A stretch of 64,000 nt of DNA from an uncultured Prevotellaceae bacterium (GCA_900317325.1 ONGE01000002.1:248001-312000), one strand, 5' to 3'; positions 38,968 to 48,931 are shown, counted from the first letter of the stretch. Numbers and translations: made by a program. Notes: generated by a model not told the origin, from the letters alone.

Positions 38968-40551
38968 ATGTACACTCAAGAAAACGGATTCTACATCGCC
39001 CACGGGCCCAACGGCCCCATCAGCATCCTGGGCAACATGGCCAACCGTCACGGCCTCATCGCCGGAGCCACGGGAACAGGTAAGACGGTGACCCTGCAGG
39101 TGATTGCCGAGAGTTTCTGCAAGGCAGGCGTGCCCTGCTTCATGGCCGACATGAAAGGCGACCTCTCGGGCATCAGTCAGCCCGGCAAGCTCTCAGGCTT
39201 CATCGAGAAGAGGCTGCCCGAGTTCGGCATGAACCAGGAAGATCTCACCTTTGAAGGCTGCCCGGTAAGGTTCTATGATGTCTTTGGCGAGCAAGGCATC
39301 TCGATGCGCTCGACCATCGGCGAGATGGGACCCGACCTGATGGCACGCATTCTGGGACTGAACGACACCCAGACGGGCGTGCTCAACATCCTGTACCGCA
39401 TCCTCGACGAGAAGGGCATCCTGCTCGATGACGTCAAGGACCTGCGCAGCGCCCTCGACTGGCTCTCACGCCACGCCAAGGAATACACGACCCAATATGG
39501 CAACGTATCCACGGCCAGCATCGGGGCCATCCAGCGGGCCCTGCTTCATCTCGAGAACCAGGACGCCGACAAGTTTTTCGGCATCCCGTCGTTCGATATC
39601 ATGGACCTGCTGGCCACCAAGGACGGCAAGGGAATCCTGAGCGTCCTCGCAGCCGACAAGCTGATGCTGCAGCCCAAACTCTATTCCACCTTCCTGCTGT
39701 GGCTGCTGAGCGAGCTCTACAGCACCCTGCCCGAGGTGGGCGACCTGGAGAAGCCCAAGCTGGTCTTCTTCTTTGACGAGGCCCACATGCTGTTCGAGGA
39801 CACGAGCAAGGCACTTACCGACAAGATTGAACAGGTCATCCGACTCATCCGCAGCAAGGGCGTGGGCATCTTCTTCATTTCGCAGCTGCCCACCGATATT
39901 CCCGACGTGATCCTGGGCCAGCTGGGCAACCGCGTTCAGCATGCCCTGCGCGCCTACACACCGCGCGACCAGAAGGCTGTCAAGGTGGCAGCCGAGACCT
40001 TCCGTGCCAATCCCGCGTTCAAGACCGAGGATGCCATCCTGGAACTGGAGACCGGTGAAGCTCTGGTATCGTTCCTCGACGAGAAGGGAGCCCCCAGCGT
40101 CGTTGAGCGGGCCAAGGTGCTCTTCCCGCTGAGTCAGATCGGTGCCATCACCGAGGGGCAGCGCCTCGACATCATGAACGAGGGCAGGGACATCAACTCC
40201 AAGTACAAGGAGGTGCAGGACCGCGAGAGCGTGTTCGAGGTCTTTGCACGCGAGGCCGAAGCCGAGGCCAAGGCTGCCGAAGAGGCCGCTGCCGCCAAAG
40301 AAGCCGAGAAAGAGGAGAAGTCCAAGAAGAAAGAAAAAACGCTCTGGTCCAAGATCTGGAAATCGGTGGTAACCGCTGTCACAGGCACACTGGCCACCAT
40401 CGTGGGTAAGACCGTAGCCGATTCCATCACGGGAAAGAAGAGCAAGAAGGGCACAAGCGTCAAGGATGCCGCTGGGCGCGCAGTGAAAAACGCCACCACC
40501 GCGGCCGGTCGACAAATCTTGCGCGACATCCTGGGCAACGTCGTCAAGTAA
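38968..40551 (+). CDS. HerA-like ATPase/helicase (DUF853 family)
   Basis: A 527-residue protein counted from the ATG at 38968 (an upstream ATG at 38935 would add 11 low-complexity residues). Walker A GATGTGKT (residues 33-40), Walker B PKLVFFFDEAHML near residue 270, and arginine-finger region GNRVQHALRAYTPRD. This is the DUF853 subgroup of FtsK-HerA ATPases, hexameric DNA translocases of uncertain role in bacteria. After residue 420 comes a charged Ala/Glu/Lys coiled coil and a basic Gly-rich tail (SITGKKSKKGTSVKDAAGRA). It is a single transcription unit; hairpins follow at 40640-40729. Confidence 0.88.
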   Translation: MYTQENGFYIAHGPNGPISILGNMANRHGLIAGATGTGKTVTLQVIAESFCKAGVPCFMADMKGDLSGISQPGKLSGFIEKRLPEFGMNQEDLTFEGCPVRFYDVFGEQGISMRSTIGEMGPDLMARILGLNDTQTGVLNILYRILDEKGILLDDVKDLRSALDWLSRHAKEYTTQYGNVSTASIGAIQRALLHLENQDADKFFGIPSFDIMDLLATKDGKGILSVLAADKLMLQPKLYSTFLLWLLSELYSTLPEVGDLEKPKLVFFFDEAHMLFEDTSKALTDKIEQVIRLIRSKGVGIFFISQLPTDIPDVILGQLGNRVQHALRAYTPRDQKAVKVAAETFRANPAFKTEDAILELETGEALVSFLDEKGAPSVVERAKVLFPLSQIGAITEGQRLDIMNEGRDINSKYKEVQDRESVFEVFAREAEAEAKAAEEAAAAKEAEKEEKSKKKEKTLWSKIWKSVVTAVTGTLATIVGKTVADSITGKKSKKGTSVKDAAGRAVKNATTAAGRQILRDILGNVVK

Positions 40552-40686
40552 CACCACACTTAGCCCGGGGTTTCAACATGAAAAGGCAATAGGGTAGAAT
40601 CTCCAACAACACTGTTGACCTCGAACGCCAAAAAGGCGACCGGCCCAGTTGCCACTGAAAGGCAACCGACATGGCGAACTCACAAT

Positions 40687-40729
40687 AAGGCAATCGGCCT
40701 GGGGAACATCCCCGGGCCGATTGCTTGCT
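40687..40729 (+). terminator. Terminator region of the HerA-like gene
   Basis: AAGGCAATCGGCCtGGGG (40687-40704) pairs with CCCCgGGCCGATTGCTT (40710-40726). A smaller GTTGCCactgaaaGGCAAC hairpin lies at 40649-40667. The rest of 40552-40954 contains no gene. Confidence 0.7.
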
Positions 40730-40954
40730 TAAATGGTTTAGATGTGCTGTAATGGTTGTTTTCCTATTTCTTCACTCGTTGTTCACTCACAGGCTTGCCG
40801 GCTGCCCTTACGATAGCAATGGTTTGAATTTTTCTGGTATTTGGGTGTTTTATTATTAATGTGCGGCAAAAGTCGTTGTCTTAAGTGTTGTGACAGCCGG
40901 CAAAGCCAAGTGAATGAAATATCAACATTATTACATTATTATTCAGTATCATTT

Positions 40955-41503
40955 TTACGCTGGCTCGAATCTTTCGAAGCGGCCATCGCTGTAAAACACA
41001 AAGATATTGACCACATGACGGTCATCATCGCCCGAGCCGTTGCGCTTGCTGCTACGTCCCACAGCATTGGCACTGGCGCTGCGCATCATGCTCTCCAAGG
41101 CGGCCGAGCTCATCGAGGTGGGGTTAGGCACGCGCTGCGATTGCTTGGAACCTGAACCACGATAAGACATCGACGAGTCGTCCTCGAACGAAATCGCACG
41201 CTGACCTTTGTCATCCTCGCGCGACTCATTATTAATAATGCCAGCTCCGTTCATGCCATTAACGACACTCATGGGGTCAGCTCCATTGGACAGCATTTCT
41301 CCATCACCGAACATGAGCCACATGATATTTAACGACGGATAGGCACGATGTATCTTGCCGATCACCTCGTCGCTCACTTTCTTGTTGCGACCATTCAGCA
41401 ACTGCGAGAGAGTCGGACGGGGGATATCGCAAGTGTCGGCAAACTGGGAATTGGAAATCCCGGCCTGCTCAAGAAACATCTTTAACCTCGTTACAATATC
41501 CAT
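40955..41503 (-). CDS. XRE-family helix-turn-helix regulator with disordered C-terminus
   Basis: A 182-residue protein. Residues 1-60 are a Cro/C1-type HTH (LKMFLEQAGISNSQFADTC, IPRPTLSQLLNGRNKKVSDE). The middle is Ser/Gly/Asn-rich and probably disordered (SSMSYRGSGSKQSQRV), and the last 18 residues form a beta-like tail (HVVNIFVFYSDGRFERFEPA). HTH proteins of this layout occur in Bacteroidales as stand-alone regulators. Two palindromes lie between promoter and start (41525-41538 and 41555-41575), suggesting autoregulation. The 1.5 kb region upstream has no other gene it could obviously serve. Confidence 0.82.
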   Translation of the reverse strand: MDIVTRLKMFLEQAGISNSQFADTCDIPRPTLSQLLNGRNKKVSDEVIGKIHRAYPSLNIMWLMFGDGEMLSNGADPMSVVNGMNGAGIINNESREDDKGQRAISFEDDSSMSYRGSGSKQSQRVPNPTSMSSAALESMMRSASANAVGRSSKRNGSGDDDRHVVNIFVFYSDGRFERFEPA

Positions 41504-41524
41504 TTAAGAACAATTTTACAGTGA

Positions 41525-41575
41525 CGCTCAAGTGAGCGAGAAAGCCATATCTACGAGTCAAAAATTTTTTGACTC
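41525..41575. promoter_or_regulatory. Two palindromes upstream of the XRE regulator, candidate operators
   Basis: CGCTCAagTGAGCG (41525-41538) has perfect 6-bp arms. GAGTCAAAAATTTTTTGACTC (41555-41575) is a near-perfect palindrome written here only once. Both lie in the leader between the promoter (41687-41656) and the start codon at 41503. Confidence 0.5.
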
Positions 41576-41655
41576 AAAACTGCGATCAGGGAAACACCCC
41601 AAAATCGCCCCAAATGTCAAAAAAGCGCTGTTTGCGATTCTTAATTTTGGGATTG

Positions 41656-41687
41656 CAAATTTAACTTGAATTTTTGAACTGACCAAA
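41656..41687 (-). promoter_or_regulatory. Promoter of the XRE regulator
   Basis: -33 TTTG at 41687-41684 and -7 TAAATTTG at 41663-41656 on the minus strand, 20 bp apart. The implied leader is about 145 nt. Confidence 0.6.
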
Positions 41688-43028
41688 TTTAAAAACGAAA
41701 ATTTTCAAATTTGCAATTATATTTTCCAAAAAGAGGCAATTTCGGCCTAATTTCAAAAGTAAATGAATTTACTTATATTAAAACTTTATAGTAAATACTA
41801 CATCATACTATATATTAGGTGTTTATCTATTTGAAAACATGGTAAAATCCACAGCCATCCACACAAACCTCCATTATATTGAGCAAAACTAGAGGTTTTT
41901 GCCATATTTTATTGGTTTTCAGTCAATTGTAGCATAGTTTAAGAAATGTTAATGTGATTTTTTGATGATTTTGCAAACTTTACGGTCGCAAATTGTGACT
42001 TTTTAAACCCTTTGCACAAATGCAAACTCCTTCTGGAGTCGGAAAACTGCCGATTTTGCTTCCCGACCGCCCGTTTGAAAACGCAAACCAAGACCTGTTC
42101 ACAATGGCGAATCATGCGTTGGTAAAATACCATTTTGGGTTTTCTGGATGCTCAACTCGATTTCCTTGCGATTTTTTCCACCCCACCCTAGAACCAGCCG
42201 AAATATAACAGTTTAAGCGATTCTAGGAGGATGTTGAGGTTTCCATTAGTTGACAAGTTGCACTTATTATCAGTGGTTTACATTACAAAACCTGATTAAA
42301 TAACAGCACAGGATCGGGATTCAGAAAATGTCAAAATCAAGGATTTTTCCGCTATTTTTCTGGTTTTTCGACTTTTGGGCCCAAAAACGGCAAAAAAGCG
42401 ACATTTAGACCAATTTTCTACCCTCATATAACCAGGCTTACTGCAGCTTATTTAGCCCACCCTTCAGGAGGTTACAAGCAAAAACAGCCCCATTGCGGGA
42501 GGAGATTTTTCTCAATTATTTGCTGCTGCATTCCCGACTTCTACCCTAGCTCGGGCCCTGGATCGTCAAATTTTCTGACCCAAATTCTGTGTGATTTTCA
42601 AAAAAAATGTCCTCCACCCCATTTCGGGCCTCAAAAAAACGGCCTGTTGCACCCAGAAAATTGCTGAAAAACGACTACGTTTTTCAGGCCATCGCCCCAC
42701 CTCGCCAATCCACATATATAAATAATGTAGACAAAAAACGCGGATCAGAATCAGTCAAAGCATCATGCCAGGAGAATCATGAGAATCACATCAAGAGCTT
42801 CACGAAAATCCAGCCAAGAGAATTTTCTGGCAAGAGAATCATGCCAGAAAAATTCCATCATGTAGGCTTGCCCCCTTCGAGAGAAAACCAGGAAGATCTT
42901 ATTACCGGCACACTGGCATCATCTCAATGTTTATCCAGTTCACCCTCCCTGCTAAAACCAGAATCAGATTTCCTGACCTCGAGGAACTGATGGATACAAT
43001 CATCGCTATACCCGTCCATCATGCATCA
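41688..43028. other. AT-rich gene-poor region
   Basis: About 1.34 kb with no convincing CDS. The longest ORFs (for example 42607-42990) have no start context, no family resemblance and a composition like the surrounding noncoding DNA. It contains many A/T runs, an inverted CAAATTT/AAATTTG pair near 41683-41722, and repeated AGAATCATG words at 42774-42845. No DnaA-box cluster, tRNA or known RNA was recognised. Its role is unknown. Confidence 0.6.
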
Positions 43029-43057
43029 GGGGGTGTCACATCGACTGTAACACCCCC
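43029..43057 (-). terminator. Hairpin after uvrA
   Basis: GGGGGTGT (43029-43036) pairs with ACACCCCC (43050-43057), 28 bp past the uvrA stop on the minus strand. The T tract is weak. Confidence 0.6.
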
Positions 43058-43084
43058 TGTCATGAGTCAGGAAAAAATGTATAA

Positions 43085-45919
43085 TTATTGCATGAGTTCC
43101 CGCTTGAGAAAACGGCCCGTAATGGAATTTTCGGCAACTGCCACTTGCTCGGGTGTTCCGCTGGCGACGACCTCACCTCCACCCCGTCCACCCTCGGGAC
43201 CCATGTCGATGATATAGTCGGCACACTTAATCACATCCAGATTATGCTCGATGACAATGACCGTGTTGCCCTTATCGACAAGACGGTTGAGCACCCCCAA
43301 CAACACCTTGATGTCCTCGAAGTGCAAACCCGTGGTTGGCTCATCAAGAATATAGACCGTCTTGCCCGTGTCTTTCTTGGCGAGTTCACATGCCAGTTTC
43401 ACACGCTGGCACTCACCACCCGACAAGGTGCTCGACGGCTGGCCCAACTTGATATAACCCAGACCCACGTCCTGCAGGACCTTAATCTTGCGGAGGATCG
43501 ACGGCACAGCGTCAAAGAATTCCACGGCCTGATTGATGGTCATGTCCAGCACATCGGCAATGGACTTGCCCTTGAACTTGACCTCGAGGGTCTCGCGGTT
43601 GTAGCGCTTGCCACCGCATTCCTCACAGGGGACCAGCACATCGGGCAGGAAATTCATCTCCACAGCCTTATAGCCGTTGCCGTTGCATTTCTCGCAACGA
43701 CCGCCACTGGTGTTGAAGGAGAAACGGCCAGGCTTATAGGCACGGATCTTGGACTCGGGCAGGTTCACGAACAAACTGCGGATGTCGGTAAACACGCCGG
43801 TATAGGTGGCGGCATTGGAACGCGGCGTGCGTCCCAGCGGCGACTGATCGACGGTGACCACCTTGTCCACGTTTTCCAGGCCCCGAACCGTGTCATAGGG
43901 CATCGGGGCAGTGTGGGAACGATACAAGCGCTGACTCAGGATGGGCTGCAACGTGGCGTTGACCAGCGTCGATTTACCGCTGCCGCTCACTCCCGTCACA
44001 CAGATGAATGTCCCGAGAGGGAACTCGACAGCCACATCCCTGAGGTTATTGCCCCTACAGCCAGTCAGCACCAGACGCTTGCCGTTGCCCTCGCGGCGCA
44101 CGGCGGGCACCTCGATGCAGCGGGTGCCGTTCAGGTAGTCGGCAGTGAGTGTGTGCTGCTTGATCAGCTCGGCCGGGGTTCCGGCAAACACGACGTTGCC
44201 ACCCTTGCGGCCCGCCAGCGGCCCGATGTCGATGACATAGTCGGCTTGCAGCATCATGTCCTTGTCGTGCTCCACCACCAGGATGGTATTGCCGTCATCG
44301 CGCAAGGTCTTCAACGCATCCAGCAGACGCTGGTTGTCGCGTTGATGAAGACCGATGGACGGTTCATCGAGGATATATAGCACGTTGACCAGCCGTGAGC
44401 CTATCTGAGTCGCCAGCCTGATGCGCTGACTCTCGCCACCCGACAATGACGCCGAGTTGCGGTTCAGAGACATGTAATCCAAGCCCACCTCGATAAGGAA
44501 ATCCAACCTTGAGCCGATTTCCTTGACGATTTCGCGAGCGATTTCCCATTGCGTGGGCGTCACGTGATTGTGCAGGTCTTGAATCCAGTCGCGCAGCTCG
44601 CTGATGTCCATCGCAGCCAGCTGCGAAATGTTCTTGTCGTTGAGCCTGAAATGAAGGGCCTCGCGGTTCAAGCGGGCACCGCCGCACTCGGGGCACACGG
44701 CCCGCGAGAAGAACTGTCCGGCCCACTTCTGGGCGGCACTTGTCGCGGTGTCGTCCTGCTGCATCTCGATATACTTGACCAGGCCATCGAAGGTGAGGAA
44801 ATAGTTGCTCGTGCTCAGCGTTTCGGTGCGCAGGCTCAAGCGCTCATTGGTGCCGTTGAGGATGTCGCTCAGGGCCTCCTCGGGCAACTCGTCGAGCGGC
44901 GTGTCGAGTGAGCAACCGTATTTTTCGCAAATGGCCGATATCTGCCAAAATATCTGTACGTTCTTGTATTTACCGAGTGGGACGATACCGCCATTCCTGA
45001 TCGACAATGTCATGTCGGGCATGATCTTGCTGCGGTCGATGATGTTGACATAGCCCAGGCCCTTGCAATGCGGACAGGCTCCCAGCGGCGAATTGAAAGA
45101 GAAATTGTGGGGTGCTGGCTCCAGGTAGGACAGACCCGTGGCCGGGTCCATCAGTGAGCGGCTGTAGTAGCCCACCTCGTCGGTCTCGGCATCCAGTATC
45201 ATCAACTGGCCGTTACCCTGCTTGAAAGCGAGGTCGGCCGTGTCGGCAAGGCGTTTGAGGTCTTTCTCGGCGACTTTCAGCCGGTCCACCACCAGTTCCA
45301 CACTGTGGTTGACATAGCGGTCAAGCTTCATGCCGAAGGTGATCTCGCGCAACACGCCATCCACCCTCACGTTGATATACCCTTTCTTGCGCAGGTTCTC
45401 GAACAAATCCTTGTAATGACCCTTACGGTTCTTGACCAACGGGGCAAGAACGTAAATCTTGCGACCCTGATAGCGCTCGAGAATGAGGCTCAGGATCTTG
45501 TCGGTCGTGTATTTGACCATGCGCTCGCCCGACAAGTAGGAATAGGCATCGGCCGCACGGGCATATAACAGTCGCAGGTAGTCATAGACCTCGGTCGTCG
45601 TTCCCACCGTACTGCGCGGATTGCGGTTAACGGTCTTCTGCCCTATCGAGATGACGGGACACAAGCCGGATATCTTGTCCACGTTGGGGCGTTCGAGAAT
45701 CCCCATCATGTTGCGGGCATAGGACGAGAACGTCTCCAGATAGCGGCGCTGCCCCTCGGCAAACACCGTGTCAAACGCCAGCGACGTCTTGCCGCTTCCA
45801 CTCAAGCCGGTGATGACCGTGAGCTTGTAATGCGGTATCTCCACATCGATGTCCTTGAGGTTATGTACCCTTGCGCCCAGCACCTCAACGCAATCTATAT
45901 CCTGCCCGTTAATCTTCAT
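43085..45919 (-). CDS. uvrA: Excinuclease ABC subunit A (UvrA)
   Basis: A 944-residue damage-recognition ATPase of nucleotide excision repair; it loads UvrB onto lesions as a dimer. The first Walker A GLSGSGKT (about 38-45), the UvrB-binding and insertion domains (200-390), and zinc motifs CPHCKGLGY and CPECGGARL lie in the N-terminal half with signature SLSGGESQRIRLA. The second half has Walker A GVSGSGKSTLV, zinc-module cysteines CEKCNGNGY and CEECGGKRY, signature TLSGGECQRVKLA and Walker B YILDEPTTGLH. Length is canonical. The lytic transglycosylase gene ends 60 bp upstream on the same strand. Confidence 0.97.
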   Translation of the reverse strand: MKINGQDIDCVEVLGARVHNLKDIDVEIPHYKLTVITGLSGSGKTSLAFDTVFAEGQRRYLETFSSYARNMMGILERPNVDKISGLCPVISIGQKTVNRNPRSTVGTTTEVYDYLRLLYARAADAYSYLSGERMVKYTTDKILSLILERYQGRKIYVLAPLVKNRKGHYKDLFENLRKKGYINVRVDGVLREITFGMKLDRYVNHSVELVVDRLKVAEKDLKRLADTADLAFKQGNGQLMILDAETDEVGYYSRSLMDPATGLSYLEPAPHNFSFNSPLGACPHCKGLGYVNIIDRSKIMPDMTLSIRNGGIVPLGKYKNVQIFWQISAICEKYGCSLDTPLDELPEEALSDILNGTNERLSLRTETLSTSNYFLTFDGLVKYIEMQQDDTATSAAQKWAGQFFSRAVCPECGGARLNREALHFRLNDKNISQLAAMDISELRDWIQDLHNHVTPTQWEIAREIVKEIGSRLDFLIEVGLDYMSLNRNSASLSGGESQRIRLATQIGSRLVNVLYILDEPSIGLHQRDNQRLLDALKTLRDDGNTILVVEHDKDMMLQADYVIDIGPLAGRKGGNVVFAGTPAELIKQHTLTADYLNGTRCIEVPAVRREGNGKRLVLTGCRGNNLRDVAVEFPLGTFICVTGVSGSGKSTLVNATLQPILSQRLYRSHTAPMPYDTVRGLENVDKVVTVDQSPLGRTPRSNAATYTGVFTDIRSLFVNLPESKIRAYKPGRFSFNTSGGRCEKCNGNGYKAVEMNFLPDVLVPCEECGGKRYNRETLEVKFKGKSIADVLDMTINQAVEFFDAVPSILRKIKVLQDVGLGYIKLGQPSSTLSGGECQRVKLACELAKKDTGKTVYILDEPTTGLHFEDIKVLLGVLNRLVDKGNTVIVIEHNLDVIKCADYIIDMGPEGGRGGGEVVASGTPEQVAVAENSITGRFLKRELMQ

Positions 45920-45979
45920 TCTTCAATAATGGTAAAGAACTTATAATCAATAAATTAATTATCACTAATTGCTAAAAGC

Positions 45980-46942
45980 TTAATCCACGACCCACTCCTT
46001 GTTATACACGCTGTAAGCACGCTTGCTGCGGAACAGCTCGTTCTGCTTGGGTACACGCACCTTGTAGGTCTTGCCGCCGGCATTGGTCAACTTGGTGGAA
46101 CGTATCCACGGATTGGCCTCACGCAGCTGGGCATAGGTGATCCCCTTGCCCTTGGCCCAATCGATCCAACTGGGCACTGAGCCGCTGACATCCACGGTGG
46201 TGTAATCCACCGGTTGCCACAGGTTCTTGCGCGAGAAACGATAACCATAGCGCTTGGGGGATTCCATCACCAGCTTATAAGCGATGATGCGGAAGACATA
46301 GCGCGACGTCTCCTGCACCAGGTACAAGTCAAATGAGTTGTCCACTTTCTGCTTTGACAACTCGCCTGAAATCTTCTGCATTCCGGCATTATAGCTTGCA
46401 GCGACAGTGGGCCAGTGGCCATATTTCTTGTAAGCTGCCTTGAGGTACTTGCAGGCGGCAACCGTCGATTTCTCGGGGTCAAAACGCTCATCCACCTCGT
46501 CGCTCACCTCAAGGCCGAAATCGCGGCCTGTCCCTGCCAACAACTGCCACATGCCAGCAGCTTTGGCGCTCGAATAGGCATTATAGTCCATCGAACTCTC
46601 GGTCACGGCCAGATACAGGAAGTCGAGAGGCACGCCCTGCTCCTTCAGTATCTTGGCCAAAGCCGGAAAATAGCGGTTGGCGCGCTTGAAACACAACTCG
46701 GTGGTCGTCTGGCCGTAGATGATTCCGGTCAACTCACGGTCCAGGCGCTCGGCCATATCCAGGCGATCAAAACTCACTTTTTCGCCGGCAAACGTCACAC
46801 TCATCGGAATGTCGGGACTGGCCGTCACACTGAACACCGGTGACGACGACGTCGTGTTCTTGCTGTATTCCCTCTTGAGCTGTGCCTGACCCGGGAACGA
46901 TGTCGCCATCAGCAACACAGCCATCAATATCATCTTTTTCAT
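45980..46942 (-). CDS. Lytic transglycosylase (SLT domain, MltD-like)
   Basis: A 320-residue periplasmic murein enzyme with signal peptide MKKMILMAVLLMATSFPGQA. The SLT domain spans about 90-230, with catalytic Glu115 in YLAVTESSMD, then SSAKAAGMWQLLAGTGRDFG and VAASYNAGMQKI. It cleaves the MurNAc-GlcNAc bond with 1,6-anhydro product formation. The C-terminal 70 residues (ITYAQLREANPWIRSTKL, KTYKVRVPKQ) look like a degenerate LysM-type module. Normal length for Bacteroidales MltD-like proteins. Confidence 0.9.
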   Translation of the reverse strand: MKKMILMAVLLMATSFPGQAQLKREYSKNTTSSSPVFSVTASPDIPMSVTFAGEKVSFDRLDMAERLDRELTGIIYGQTTTELCFKRANRYFPALAKILKEQGVPLDFLYLAVTESSMDYNAYSSAKAAGMWQLLAGTGRDFGLEVSDEVDERFDPEKSTVAACKYLKAAYKKYGHWPTVAASYNAGMQKISGELSKQKVDNSFDLYLVQETSRYVFRIIAYKLVMESPKRYGYRFSRKNLWQPVDYTTVDVSGSVPSWIDWAKGKGITYAQLREANPWIRSTKLTNAGGKTYKVRVPKQNELFRSKRAYSVYNKEWVVD

Positions 46943-47024
46943 ATTCTGATTTCCACTCGCTATTCTCTAATCACTGATCTCTAATCTCTAATCAACAAAT
47001 TGCGGCATATAGCCGCAATTTGTT

Positions 47025-48374
47025 TTATTTCAAACCACCTGTTTCGGGGTTCGTGGTGCCAGTGCCACCCCTCTTGTAGTGCAGGACAGTGATGTCGCCA
47101 CGTTTCTTGTACTTCACACCGTCACTGCCCGTGGCTGTCACCACATAATAGTAAACACCCGTATCAACTTGCTTGCCATGATAGGTGCCGTCCCAGCCCA
47201 GGTCGGGGTCGGTGAACTCAAACACCAGATTGCCCCAACGGTTAAAGATCCAGCAATGGAACTCAACCAGCGACTTGTAGGAGACTTTCCACACGCCTTC
47301 GGTCGAGCCAGGAGCAAACACGTTGGGAAGGTCACCTCGTGGTCCTATGCCCAGCTGGCTCTCGCTTACCGTGATCTGGAAATTGTCGGAATAAGCCTCG
47401 CAGGAGCCAGCGGCATTCGCAACCATATAGCGCAAGTAATAGGTCCCCGCATCGTTGAGCGTGTAATCCACCTCGTCCTCATTATATTGCACGAGCACCT
47501 CCTCAAATTCGGGATCTGTTGCGATCTCCCACTTGCGATAGACCACAGCATCGGTGGGGGAGCCGACGAGCTGGAGGTGAACAGGAGCCGAACCTCCCGT
47601 CAATGGCCCTTCCAGTTTCTTCTTTTCACCATGATTGTCCACGAGATAGACATTAGCGCCACAGCCCACAGCCTGAGTCTTGATATAGTAATTAGGGTCA
47701 TCAAGGTGTTGAGGCTCACCCCATTGCTCCAGGAAACGGTCTCCCGTGAGCTTGTAGGCCGTATTGCACAAGGGAGGCTCTATGGCAATCTCCTGCTCCA
47801 GACTCTCGAAGGTCTCGACAACCGACTCCTCTTCCCAGATCGAGTCATTTGTCCACTCCAGCGTGTTGTAGGACAGTTCAATCTCACGATCCAGGTACCG
47901 GGTGTGGCCGGTGATGGTGGAATAAGGTATCTTGGGCGCAGTGCCGTCAACCATGAAGCGAATCATAGTACACGGATTGTCTTCGACATAGGACATGTCA
48001 AAGAGTTCCATGGGATAATCGGCATAATTGACCACCCAGCAATAGAAGGGGCTCTCGGAACCCACCTCAATCTTATAACCCTTATTGGGAATCACCTGGT
48101 CCAGTGTAGTCTCATAACCGACTAAAACCGTATCGGGATTGCCCCAATTGTTCTGGTCAAAGCAGGTCCATGTTGCAGAGCCGGTCATGGGGCCGCTGTA
48201 GCTCATCCCCACCCCCTCGGTATCATAAAGTACATAGATCTTGTTCAGACCGGTGTTTGCATCAGGGGTCAACTCGATAGGGGCATGCCCGATCGCACCG
48301 GGAAACGTCACCTGACCGCCCGCCGACAACAAAGCCAGCGCGGCCGCCATGAGCGAAATCAATCTCTTGTTCAT
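47025..48374 (-). CDS. Type IX secretion cargo with CHU_C-type (gliding-associated) C-terminal domain
   Basis: A 449-residue secreted protein. The ATG at 48374 begins the signal peptide MNKRLISLMAAALALLSAGG; an ORF extension upstream lacks any such feature. The middle is beta-rich with PKD/Ig-like blocks (VDGTAPKIPYS, LNDAGTYYLRYMVANAAGS). The last 90 residues are a gliding-motility-associated CTD: SLVEFHCWIFNRWGNLVFEF, GWDGTYHGKQVDTGVYYYVV. This type B signal directs export through the type IX secretion system. No T9SS component is in the window. Function of the passenger part is unknown. Confidence 0.82.
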   Translation of the reverse strand: MNKRLISLMAAALALLSAGGQVTFPGAIGHAPIELTPDANTGLNKIYVLYDTEGVGMSYSGPMTGSATWTCFDQNNWGNPDTVLVGYETTLDQVIPNKGYKIEVGSESPFYCWVVNYADYPMELFDMSYVEDNPCTMIRFMVDGTAPKIPYSTITGHTRYLDREIELSYNTLEWTNDSIWEEESVVETFESLEQEIAIEPPLCNTAYKLTGDRFLEQWGEPQHLDDPNYYIKTQAVGCGANVYLVDNHGEKKKLEGPLTGGSAPVHLQLVGSPTDAVVYRKWEIATDPEFEEVLVQYNEDEVDYTLNDAGTYYLRYMVANAAGSCEAYSDNFQITVSESQLGIGPRGDLPNVFAPGSTEGVWKVSYKSLVEFHCWIFNRWGNLVFEFTDPDLGWDGTYHGKQVDTGVYYYVVTATGSDGVKYKKRGDITVLHYKRGGTGTTNPETGGLK

Positions 48375-48491
48375 AGTGCGCACTTGATATCTTTTTACAT
48401 TTATATATATAACGTGAGCACCGCCTCGCTTATTGTCACAGCACATAATAAAAAAACCACACTCGCTCAATGCCATGTCGGGCGAATGAGT

Positions 48492-48499
48492 TACCTTTG
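48492..48499 (+). promoter_or_regulatory. -7 box of the C_GCAxxG_C_C gene
   Basis: TACCTTTG, 31 bp before the ATG at 48530; no clear -33. Confidence 0.55.
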
Positions 48500-48529
48500 C
48501 AGTAAACATTCACATTATTATATATAAAG

Positions 48530-48931
48530 ATGGAACAGAACGAGATGATCAATAACATGCCGCGTCGCGAACAGGCAGTGATGTACAAGCGCAACTACAA
48601 CTGTTGTCAGGCCGTACTGATGGCCTTCGCTCCCGAACTGGGATTACCCGAAGAGCGGCTGCTGGCCATGGGAGCCTGCTTCGGCAGCGGCATGGGCAGC
48701 ATGGAAGAGACCTGCGGTGCCCTGTGTGGTGCCCAGATGGCACAGGGGATGCTCAAGTACGACAACCGTCGCATGAATCCGCAAGCCAGCCAGCTGCGAA
48801 GTGAGTTTGAACTGCGTTGCGGCGCCACCCGCTGCAAGGATCTGAAGGGTGTTGGCAGCGACCACGGCGTGCTGTGCTCGTGCGAGGACTGCGTGCGCCA
48901 TGCAGTGGAAGCACTCGAAGGAATGCTATAG
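48530..48931 (+). CDS. C_GCAxxG_C_C family protein
   Basis: A 133-residue cytosolic protein of the family named for its conserved cysteines and GCAxxG pattern. Cysteines occur in YNCCQAV, MGACFGSG, CGALCGAQ, CGATRC and CSCEDC. The family is thought to be redox-active or metal-binding and often lies near redox genes; no reaction is established. Here it lies between a T9SS cargo gene (divergent) and mreB, with its own promoter. Confidence 0.9.
   Translation: MEQNEMINNMPRREQAVMYKRNYNCCQAVLMAFAPELGLPEERLLAMGACFGSGMGSMEETCGALCGAQMAQGMLKYDNRRMNPQASQLRSEFELRCGATRCKDLKGVGSDHGVLCSCEDCVRHAVEALEGML

Noticed and set aside
42607-42990. A 127-codon ORF in the AT-rich region
   Set aside because: No promoter at the right place, no domain, and composition like the surrounding noncoding DNA.
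41688-43028. Chromosomal replication origin
   Set aside because: AT-rich and gene-poor, but no cluster of DnaA boxes or dnaA/dnaN neighbours was seen; kept only as an open possibility.
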